Positions 57,471 through 64,000 of a stretch of DNA of 64,000 nucleotides are shown here, one piece after another (position 1 is the first letter of the stretch; each line of letters opens with the position of its first letter). The stretch covers positions 1 to 64,000 of the forward strand of contig ONRD01000010.1 of NCBI GenBank assembly GCA_900320185.1. The letters are read 5' to 3'. Both the position numbers and the translations under genes were made by a program. The stretch is from an uncultured Bacteroidales bacterium (GTDB lineage Bacteria; Bacteroidota; Bacteroidia; Bacteroidales; UBA932). The notes under the pieces were generated by a model. The model was not told the origin of the DNA. It was given only the letters and a program-made list of their open reading frames with translations, and did no database searches.

Positions 57471-59651
57471 ATGAAGTTCAAGATAGAATCCACATACAGC
57501 CCTGCCGGTGACCAGCCGGAAGCAATCGACCAGTTGTGCCAAGCCTTGGAGCAAGGCGTGGACGATGTGACCCTGCTGGGAGTCACGGGCTCCGGGAAGA
57601 CCTTCACCATGGCCAATGTCATAGAAAGGCTCCAGCGGCCGGCCCTGGTCCTGAGCCACAACAAGACACTGGCCGCCCAGCTCTACGGAGAGTTCAAGGG
57701 TTTCTTCCCCAGGAACGCGGTGGAGTATTTCGTTTCCTATTACGACTACTACCAGCCGGAAGCATATCTTCCTACAACGGACACCTACATCGAGAAGGAC
57801 CTCTCCATCAACGACCAGATCGACAAGCTCAGGCTCAGCGCGGCTTCAGCCTTGATGTCAGGACGCCGGGACGTGATAGTCGTGTCGAGCGTCTCATGCC
57901 TTTACGGAATAGGGAACCCGGAGGATTTCCATGCCCAGTCCATCCTTCTGCGGAAGGGGGAGGAACGTTCCCTTACACGTCTCCTGTACCACCTGGTGGA
58001 CGCAAACTACAGCCGTACCGACGTGGATTTCAAGAGGGGTACATTCAGGGTCCGGGGTGACACGGTCGACGTGTTCCTTGGCGGGTCCGACGAGGCCGTG
58101 CGGGTAGAATTCTTCGGAGACGAGATCGAATCCCTTTCCCTTATCGATCCGGTGACCGGTGCCCACATCGAGGACCTGGACGAGGTCCCGGTGTTTCCGG
58201 CTACCAACTTCGTGACTACCAGGGAAAGGAGCCTCAAGGCGGTAAGCCTCATCCAACAGGACCTGGAGGCTCAGGTGAAGTATTTCGAGGATATAGGCAA
58301 GCCGCTGGAAGCCAAGAGGTTGAAGCAGAGGGTGGAGAATGACATAGAGATGATCCGGGAGATGGGCTACTGCCCCGGGATCGAGAATTATTCGAGATAC
58401 CTGGACGGCCGGCAGCCCGGCCAGCGGCCGTTCTGCCTGATAGACTATTTCCCGAAGGACTTCATCACATTCATTGACGAGAGCCATGTCACCATACCTC
58501 AGATCAGGGCGATGTACGGCGGCGACCATTCCAGGAAATCCGTCCTTGTCGAATATGGGTTCCGGCTTCCGGCGGCCTCTGACAACAGGCCGCTGACGTT
58601 CGACGAGTTCAATGCAATCACCGCCCAGAAAGTGTACATCAGCGCCACTCCGGCCGACTATGAGCTCGAGCGGTCGCAGGGTCTTGTCGTCGAGCAGCTG
58701 GTGCGGCCTACCGGCCTTCTCGACCCTCCGGTAGAGGTACGTCCCACCAAGAACCAGGTAGACGACCTTGTCGAGGAGATAAGGAAGAGGTCGGAAGTCG
58801 ACGAAAAAGTCCTTGTGACGACACTTACCAAACGCATGGCGGAGGAACTGTCCGACTACCTGGACAAGATCGGAGTGCGGGTGCGGTACATCCACTCCGA
58901 CGTGGACACCGCCGAGCGGGTGGAGATCATCGAGGATTTCAAGAACGGCCTGTTCGACGTTCTGGTCGGAGTCAACCTGCTCAGGGAGGGACTGGACATC
59001 CCTTCGGTTTCCCTTGTAGCCATACTTGATGCGGACAAGGAAGGTTTCCTGCGTTCCGGCAGGTCCCTTACCCAGACGGCGGGAAGGGCGGCCAGGAACG
59101 TGAACGGGCTGGTGATCATGTATGCCGACAAGGTGACTGAATCGATGGAGGAGACGATAAGGGAGACGAACCGCAGGAGGACTCGCCAGATCGAGTACAA
59201 CAAGGTCCATGGCATTACCCCCAGGCAGATCGAAGTGCGGCCCAACGCCCTCGTGGCCCAGCTGTACGGAGATTCCTCAAAGACGGTCAATCCGAGGGTC
59301 ATGAACGGGCCGAGCGGCAGGGTCAGTGCGGCGGATTCGGTCTCGGATCCCCGTTACATCCCCAATCCCGGAGAACTGGGACGCGGAACTGTCACAGTCG
59401 GACTGGGCCACGATTCCAGGAGGGAGGGCAACACCGCCTACGTGGACGGCTTCGTCAAGGCCGACCTCGCCGCCGTGCTTCAGGATCCGGTCATCAGGGC
59501 CATGTCCCGTGAGCAGGTGGAGAAGACGATCGCCGAGGACCGCAGGCGCATGGAGCATTCGGCTGCCGAACTGGACTTCAGCCAGGCCGCCAAATACCGC
59601 GACGAGATGTGGGCCCTTCAGGAATACCTGAAGGTCTGGAAGGATAAATGA
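57471..59651 (+). CDS. uvrB: UvrABC excinuclease subunit B
   Basis: DNA-damage verification helicase of nucleotide excision repair. It has 726 residues from ATG 57471: Walker [10 protein letters not shown] (~37-45), the beta-hairpin [12 protein letters not shown] (~92-103), [16 protein letters not shown], and motif [11 protein letters not shown]. The C-terminal UVR domain for UvrC contact is at ~678-715 ([16 protein letters not shown]...AKYRDEM). The linker before UVR (~590-677) is longer than in common homologues (~670-680 residues in total) and is Gly/Ser/Arg-rich. It starts 29 bases after the rel gene. Confidence 0.95.
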   Translation: MKFKIESTYSPAGDQPEAIDQLCQALEQGVDDVTLLGVTGSGKTFTMANVIERLQRPALVLSHNKTLAAQLYGEFKGFFPRNAVEYFVSYYDYYQPEAYLPTTDTYIEKDLSINDQIDKLRLSAASALMSGRRDVIVVSSVSCLYGIGNPEDFHAQSILLRKGEERSLTRLLYHLVDANYSRTDVDFKRGTFRVRGDTVDVFLGGSDEAVRVEFFGDEIESLSLIDPVTGAHIEDLDEVPVFPATNFVTTRERSLKAVSLIQQDLEAQVKYFEDIGKPLEAKRLKQRVENDIEMIREMGYCPGIENYSRYLDGRQPGQRPFCLIDYFPKDFITFIDESHVTIPQIRAMYGGDHSRKSVLVEYGFRLPAASDNRPLTFDEFNAITAQKVYISATPADYELERSQGLVVEQLVRPTGLLDPPVEVRPTKNQVDDLVEEIRKRSEVDEKVLVTTLTKRMAEELSDYLDKIGVRVRYIHSDVDTAERVEIIEDFKNGLFDVLVGVNLLREGLDIPSVSLVAILDADKEGFLRSGRSLTQTAGRAARNVNGLVIMYADKVTESMEETIRETNRRRTRQIEYNKVHGITPRQIEVRPNALVAQLYGDSSKTVNPRVMNGPSGRVSAADSVSDPRYIPNPGELGRGTVTVGLGHDSRREGNTAYVDGFVKADLAAVLQDPVIRAMSREQVEKTIAEDRRRMEHSAAELDFSQAAKYRDEMWALQEYLKVWKDK

Positions 59652-59664
59652 TGGGGAATTTAGC

Positions 59665-59672
59665 TATATTTG
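59665..59672 (+). promoter_or_regulatory. -7 promoter element for aguA-aguB
   Basis: TATATTTG matches TAnnTTTG, 22 bases before the aguA ATG. Confidence 0.6.
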
Positions 59673-59694
59673 CATCCACTAACGATCGACACAG

Positions 59695-60717
59695 ATGAGA
59701 CTTCCTGCAGAATGGGAAAAGCAGAGCGGAGTCATGCTTACTTGGCCTGACGAAACCACTCCATGGTACGCACTCGACCAGGTCCAGGAGTGCTATGCCC
59801 GGATCATCCGGGCCATCCTCAAGTACGAGAAGGTCATGCTCGTAACCGCCGACGCAAACGCTGCAGGAGCGATCCTCCTGAACCTCGGAGTCGACACCGC
59901 CGCCATCCAGTTCATCGAATGCCCGGTCAACGACACATGGGCCCGAGACCATGGGGGAATCGCCGTGCACGGCCCCTCGGGGGAGAAGTATCTCTACGAT
60001 TTCATATTCAACGGATGGGGGCTGAAGTTCCCTTCGAACCTCGACAACAAGATCACCAAGAACATCTTCTTCGGGCGCGCCTTCTCCGACGACGTGATGT
60101 GCGTGGACATGCGTCCGTTCGTCCTGGAAGGGGGCAGCATCGACTGTGACGGCGCCGGTACCCTGATGGCTACTTCGGAATGCCTGTGCAGCGACAACAG
60201 GAACGAGTACCTCACCCGTGACGAGATAGAGGGAGAACTCAAGCACGCCTTCGGCCTGAAAAGGGTTCTCTGGCTTGAATACGGCACCGTCGCAGGGGAC
60301 GACACTGATTCCCATGTCGACATCCTGGCGCGTTTCTGCGGTCCGGATACCATAGCCTACATGCAATGTACCGACCCGGAGGATCCCGATTATGCATCCC
60401 TGAAGAGCATGGAAGGCCAGCTTGCGACCTTCCGGACCCTCAAGGGAAAGCCTTACAACCTCGTGCCGCTGCCTAAGCCGGACCAACTCTACCTGGATGG
60501 ATATCCACTCCCGGCATCATATGTCAACTTCTTGATAATCAACGGGGCTGTCTTGGTGCCCGGGACTCTGTCGGAGAAGGACGACATCGTGAAGGCAAGG
60601 TTGAAGAAAGTCTTCCCTGACCGGGATGTGGTCCTGCTCGACTGCAGGCCGCTCCTCTCGGGGCATGGGGGGCTCCACTGTGTCACCATGCAGTTCCCTG
60701 AAGGCTGGATGAGGTGA
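59695..60717 (+). CDS. aguA: Agmatine deiminase
   Basis: Hydrolyses agmatine to N-carbamoylputrescine and ammonia. It has 340 residues of the peptidylarginine-deiminase fold. Substrate and catalytic motifs: MLTWPDETTPW (~15-25), NDTWARDHGG (~79-88), VLEGGSIDCDG with catalytic Glu/Asp, DSHVDILARF (His) and the nucleophile Cys329 in GGLHCVTMQ. It forms an operon with aguB 28 bases downstream. No arginine decarboxylase is in view, so agmatine is either imported or made by a distant gene. Confidence 0.95.
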   Translation: MRLPAEWEKQSGVMLTWPDETTPWYALDQVQECYARIIRAILKYEKVMLVTADANAAGAILLNLGVDTAAIQFIECPVNDTWARDHGGIAVHGPSGEKYLYDFIFNGWGLKFPSNLDNKITKNIFFGRAFSDDVMCVDMRPFVLEGGSIDCDGAGTLMATSECLCSDNRNEYLTRDEIEGELKHAFGLKRVLWLEYGTVAGDDTDSHVDILARFCGPDTIAYMQCTDPEDPDYASLKSMEGQLATFRTLKGKPYNLVPLPKPDQLYLDGYPLPASYVNFLIINGAVLVPGTLSEKDDIVKARLKKVFPDRDVVLLDCRPLLSGHGGLHCVTMQFPEGWMR

Positions 60718-60745
60718 CGGTCGAAATGAACAAACAAAAGGAAAG

Positions 60746-61645
60746 ATGGAAAGGATAAAAGTCGGAATGGTGCAGCAGAGCTGCGGGAACGACATTCAAA
60801 GGAACATCGCCAGGCTTGCGGAAGGGATTTCCGCATGCGCCTCTTCCGGCGCCCAGCTCGTGGTCCTGCAGGAACTGCACAACTCAGTGTATTTCTGCCA
60901 GACCGAGGATGCCTCTCTCTACGGCCTTGCAGAGACGATCCCTGGACCTTCTACCGAGTATTTCGGGGCGCTTGCCAGGAAACTGGGGGTCGTGCTCGTG
61001 CTTTCCCTCTTCGAGAAGAGGGCACCGGGTCTGTGCCACAACACTGCAGTCGTCATCGAGAAAGACGGCACGATAGCGGGGAAATACCGCAAGATGCATA
61101 TTCCCGACGACCCCGGCTACTATGAGAAGTTCTACTTCACCCCGGGGGACTTGGGCTTCCGTCCGATACAGACGTCCCTGGGCCCTTTGGGAGTCCTGGT
61201 CTGCTGGGACCAGTGGTATCCGGAGGCCGCGCGGCTCATGGCCATGAACGGAGCACGCATCCTCATCTATCCTACCGCCATCGGCGGGGTCGGCACAGAT
61301 CCGGCCGAAGAGCAGCTGGTCCAGAGGCAGGCCTGGCAGCTTGTCCAGCGGGGACATGCCGTGGCCAACGGTCTTCCGGTGGTGACCGTCAACAGGACCG
61401 GACATGAGGACGATCCTTCCGGGAACACGTCCGGGATTGATTTCTGGGGCACCTCGTTCGCTGCCGGGCCGCAGGGTGAGATCCTTGCGGAGTTCCTTCC
61501 GGACGAAGAAGGGACCAAGGTAGTCGAGATAGACCTTGCCAGGACTGAATATGTACGTAGGGGCTGGCCGTTCTTCCGCGACCGCAGGCGTGATGCCTAT
61601 GGCGACATCCTGAAAGTCTTCGGCGACCAGGAACCAGCCATGTAG
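60746..61645 (+). CDS. aguB: N-carbamoylputrescine amidase
   Basis: Nitrilase-fold enzyme converting N-carbamoylputrescine to putrescine, CO2 and ammonia. It has 299 residues, with the catalytic triad Glu43 in LQELHN, Lys116 in YRKMHIPDD and Cys153 in VLVCWDQWYPEA, the last being the AguB signature. It completes the two-step agmatine-to-putrescine path begun by aguA. Putrescine feeds spermidine/carboxyspermidine synthesis in Bacteroidota. It converges with the HAD gene. Confidence 0.95.
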   Translation: MERIKVGMVQQSCGNDIQRNIARLAEGISACASSGAQLVVLQELHNSVYFCQTEDASLYGLAETIPGPSTEYFGALARKLGVVLVLSLFEKRAPGLCHNTAVVIEKDGTIAGKYRKMHIPDDPGYYEKFYFTPGDLGFRPIQTSLGPLGVLVCWDQWYPEAARLMAMNGARILIYPTAIGGVGTDPAEEQLVQRQAWQLVQRGHAVANGLPVVTVNRTGHEDDPSGNTSGIDFWGTSFAAGPQGEILAEFLPDEEGTKVVEIDLARTEYVRRGWPFFRDRRRDAYGDILKVFGDQEPAM

Positions 61646-61711
61646 CCGTGCCTTGGCGGCGGCATCGAGGTGCTGCGCCCGCTCCTTCACCGCCGCTTCA
61701 TGCCGTGGACG

Positions 61712-62548
61712 TCAGCCTTTGGCGAGCAGGCCCAGTTCGTGGTCTGCCTTTATCTTGTCGATGATCGAGCAGACGATCTTGAAAGTCTTGCTGTCACGGG
61801 TGTAGACGGCCGGGGTTATGAAACTTGCGCGGCCTTGCCTGCGGAGTTTCCTGGCGAAAGCCTTCTTCCCGGGCTTGCCCGGATCGAAGACCGCCACGGT
61901 GTGGCCCCCGAACATGCTCACTATCTTCATGCAAGGGATGTCGGTCTCGCCGTCGCCGAAATAGATCATGTGAGGGTAGGGAATCCTCTTCTTGTCTTCC
62001 GCGACGCTTTCGTTGACCTTCTTGTTGTCGTGTGCCGAGAAGATCCCTTTGCTGATCTTGAAGATGAACTGGGTCTTCGCCGTGTAGTCCACCGCGATTC
62101 CGGGCCATTCCGCCTCACCCTGTGCGTTGTAGATGTAGGTGCAGGCGAATATGTGCTTGAACTCCCTGGCGATCGGGGAACCTTCGATGATCTCTTTCAG
62201 GCCTGAGGAGTTGATGTAATGCTCAACCTTCACCCCATGGGCCTCGCCGTACTCGTTCACCATGCCGAACCACTCCTTCACTCCGTCGAAAAGTTCTATG
62301 TGCTTTCCGAACCGCTTGAAATCCGAGCGTCTCAGGGTTATCCCGTTCTTCCTCGCTTCGTCGAACATGAGTTTCATGTAGGACAGGACGTTGCTGGCAT
62401 CCTGGCCTTCAGCGAGGCCGTCGCTCATGGTCCAGAATTCCTCGGGGGTCTTTCCGACTGCCTGGATGAATCCGAACTCCTGCATGTTGCCGGGGGACAG
62501 GGTGCCGTCGAAGTCATAGATGATTGCGACGATAGGTTTCCTTTTCAT
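61712..62548 (-). CDS. HAD-superfamily phosphatase
   Basis: A 278-residue haloacid dehalogenase-type hydrolase: motif I YDFDGTLSPGN (nucleophile Asp12, Asp14), a helical cap (~40-120), motif II INSSG (Ser ~107), and motif IV FGDGETDIPCM (~205-215). The PSP-like motifs suggest phosphomonoester hydrolysis in the cytosol, substrate unknown. Conserved relatives occur widely in Bacteroidota and are named only as HAD hydrolases. I chose ATG 62548; a GTG at 62608 overlaps the -7 element and is excluded. It is divergent from the acyl-CoA ligase gene. Confidence 0.82.
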   Translation of the reverse strand: MKRKPIVAIIYDFDGTLSPGNMQEFGFIQAVGKTPEEFWTMSDGLAEGQDASNVLSYMKLMFDEARKNGITLRRSDFKRFGKHIELFDGVKEWFGMVNEYGEAHGVKVEHYINSSGLKEIIEGSPIAREFKHIFACTYIYNAQGEAEWPGIAVDYTAKTQFIFKISKGIFSAHDNKKVNESVAEDKKRIPYPHMIYFGDGETDIPCMKIVSMFGGHTVAVFDPGKPGKKAFARKLRRQGRASFITPAVYTRDSKTFKIVCSIIDKIKADHELGLLAKG

Positions 62549-62607
62549 GGTATGGGACGATTTCACCCCAAATAGGGCGGTTTTACTAAAAAAGCTTCTA
62601 CGAGCCA

Positions 62608-62615
62608 CAAAGATA
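62608..62615 (-). promoter_or_regulatory. -7 promoter element for the HAD gene
   Basis: It reads TATCTTTG on the minus strand, 59 bases before the chosen ATG. Confidence 0.55.
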
Positions 62616-62626
62616 GTATTTATTCA

Positions 62627-62657
62627 TTTGATTCTTGGGCGGACTTGATTATTTTTG
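62627..62657 (+). promoter_or_regulatory. Promoter of the acyl-CoA ligase gene
   Basis: TTTG at 62627-62630 and TATTTTTG at 62650-62657, 19 bases apart, 27 bases before the ATG. Confidence 0.7.
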
Positions 62658-62684
62658 CAGTAAGGCAAAACTTAGAATCGACTT

Positions 62685-64000
62685 ATGGAACACTATCTTG
62701 CATTACTTCAGGAAGCGACCCGCAAGTTCTGGGACAAGTCCGCCCTGAACACCGTCGGCGGGGAATCATTCACATATTCGCAGATGGCTGTCCTCATCGA
62801 GAAGTTCCACATCTTCTTCGATGAGGCCGGTCTGGGGAAGGATGCCCACGTCGCCCTCTGGGCCAGGAACAGCGCACGCTGGGGAATGTCTTACCTTTCC
62901 ATCAACACCTATGAGGCGGTCGTGGTCCCTATCCTTGCGGACTTCACTCCGGAGAACGTCGAGTTCCTGATCGGCCATTCCGACAGCGTCGCCCTCCTGA
63001 CCAATGCGGACAAGTTCTCCAAGCTGGACATGGCGAAGTGCCCCGGGATCAGGTTCGCCATGGACGTGGACAACCTCGAGGTCCTCTACTCGACGGATCC
63101 GAAGATCGAGCAGGCCTGGAAAAGCATCGATTCCCTCTTCGCCGCCCGCCATCCCCAGGGCTTCGGCCCCGGCGACGTCTCTTACCCGACGGACAACATG
63201 GATGAACTTGCCGTCATCAACTATACTTCAGGTTCTACCGGGAACCCGAAGGGAGTGATGCTGACTTACAGGAACTTCTCCGCGACCATCGATTTCAGCC
63301 AGAGGAACAGGCCGACATCCGCCGGGAACAGGATGATATCCATGCTTCCGATGGCCCACATGTACGGTCTTGTCACGGAGTTCATCTATCCCCTGTGCTT
63401 CGGGACTTCGATCTATTGGCTGGGCAAGGCGCCTACCCCCAGTACCTTGATGAAGGCTTTCCAGGAAGTCAGGCCCTACCAGCTGATAACCGTTCCGCTC
63501 GTGATGGAGAAGATCTTCAAGTCAAAGGTGAAGCCGATGCTGGACAAGCCCGCACTCAAATTCCTCTGCGCCATTCCGGGAGTCCGCAACCTGGTTTTCA
63601 GGAAGGTCCGGCAGGGGCTGATCGATGCTTTCGGAGGAGAAGCCTCCGAGTTCATACTCGGCGGTGCTCCTGTCAGCCCCGAAGTGGAGAAGTGGTTCAA
63701 GAAGATAAAGTTCCCTTATACCGTCGGCTACGGGATGACTGAAGCTACGCCTCTCCTTGCCTACGCGAGCTGTGCCACCTATGTAGCGGGCTCCTGCGGG
63801 AGACCGGTGGACTGCTGCACCGTGAGGATCGATTCGGAGGATCCCGAGCATATTGCGGGCGAGATCCAGGCGAAGGGTGACAACATCTGCATCGGCTACT
63901 ACAAGAATCCCGAAGCATCGGCGAACGCCTTCACGGATGACGGTTTCCTCAAGACCGGTGACCTGGGGATAATGGACAAGGACGGGAACGTGTTCATCAA
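62685..64000 (+). CDS. AMP-forming long-chain acyl-CoA synthetase-like protein (partial, runs off the window)
   Basis: An open frame from ATG 62685 to the window end (438 codons, 3' end missing). It encodes an adenylate-forming enzyme of the ANL superfamily. P-loop-like motif YTSGSTGNPKGVMLTY (~182-197), MLPMAHMYGLVTE (~224), GGAPVSPEVEKWF, the A5 core GYGMTEATPL, and TGDLGIMDKDG at the end of the visible part. It probably activates fatty acids as acyl-AMP and acyl-CoA, or acyl chains for lipid remodelling. The start MEHYLALLQEATRKFWDKSA is family-like. Confidence 0.88.
   Translation, partial: MEHYLALLQEATRKFWDKSALNTVGGESFTYSQMAVLIEKFHIFFDEAGLGKDAHVALWARNSARWGMSYLSINTYEAVVVPILADFTPENVEFLIGHSDSVALLTNADKFSKLDMAKCPGIRFAMDVDNLEVLYSTDPKIEQAWKSIDSLFAARHPQGFGPGDVSYPTDNMDELAVINYTSGSTGNPKGVMLTYRNFSATIDFSQRNRPTSAGNRMISMLPMAHMYGLVTEFIYPLCFGTSIYWLGKAPTPSTLMKAFQEVRPYQLITVPLVMEKIFKSKVKPMLDKPALKFLCAIPGVRNLVFRKVRQGLIDAFGGEASEFILGGAPVSPEVEKWFKKIKFPYTVGYGMTEATPLLAYASCATYVAGSCGRPVDCCTVRIDSEDPEHIAGEIQAKGDNICIGYYKNPEASANAFTDDGFLKTGDLGIMDKDGNVFI

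Overview
This 64 kb window is a chromosomal segment of a GC-rich Bacteroidales bacterium (phylum Bacteroidota). Four things support this. Promoters have the Bacteroidota -7 motif TAnnTTTG, found here upstream of at least 18 genes. Shine-Dalgarno sequences are mostly absent. Arginine is made by the Bacteroidota-type route (ArgF' acylornithine carbamoyltransferase plus an ArgE-type deacylase). The window is also rich in Bacteroidota families: DUF5686, DUF4783, DUF4832, DUF5722, DUF5106, TonB_C and a 29-residue COX24/mS38-like ribosomal peptide. Genus cannot be fixed by eye. Nothing looks like a phage, an insertion sequence, a CRISPR array or a SusC/SusD locus.

Layout. 1-4.1 kb: end of an unidentified gene, a DIP1984 protein, a DUF3298 lipoprotein, the 3' relic of an EamA transporter, a Bcp peroxiredoxin and a secreted DUF4832 protein. 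4.1-15.6 kb: the arginine cluster argR-GNAT-argG-argC-argD-argF'::argB-(DUF5722)-argE-(phosphoesterase lipoprotein)-argH, closed by a small ORF made of three repeats. 15.7-18.4 kb: typA, yceD, rpmF and tRNA-Arg(CCU). 18.5-22.5 kb, minus strand: rlmH followed by a giant NtrY-like membrane histidine kinase. 22.6-28.3 kb: DUF4783, DUF5686, lnt and fba. 28.4-29.5 kb: an AT-rich island with a TonB_C protein and a set of competing inverted repeats. 29.6-31.7 kb: GH51 arabinofuranosidase. 31.8-39.4 kb, minus strand: lon, ung, coaD, DUF5106, nhaC and a Tat-exported phosphoesterase. 39.6-45.7 kb: HU, the COX24-like peptide, RNase G, PnuC, an SGNH hydrolase and a GH3 enzyme. 45.7-50.1 kb: rhaM, a MurK-like kinase, murQ, recR, mntP and corA. 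50.3-59.7 kb: rpsA, rnz, a glucosaminidase, mltG, a RelA-type synthetase and uvrB. 59.7-64 kb: agmatine-to-putrescine genes aguAB, a HAD hydrolase, and an AMP-forming acyl-CoA ligase cut by the window edge.

The arginine cluster is the most unusual part. One 536-codon frame joins ArgF' to acetylglutamate kinase ArgB. At the junction ArgF' has lost its last ~16 residues and ArgB has lost its first ~28, including the phosphate-binding Lys-x-Gly-Gly strand, so the fusion looks like a deletion rather than a clean domain fusion. Two extracytoplasmic enzymes sit among the cytosolic biosynthetic genes. An ATGA-coupled ORF follows argH and consists of three in-frame repeats, each beginning with ATG. 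Putative ArgR boxes flank the argR promoter, so the regulator probably controls the whole cluster.

Other points: the RelA/SpoT homologue keeps its (p)ppGpp synthetase site but has lost most hydrolase-site residues. MurK-like kinase, MurQ, MltG and the glucosaminidase make up a cell-wall turnover set. GH51, GH3, SGNH, DUF4832 and DUF5722 proteins are scattered secreted carbohydrate-active or candidate enzymes without a SusCD pair in view.
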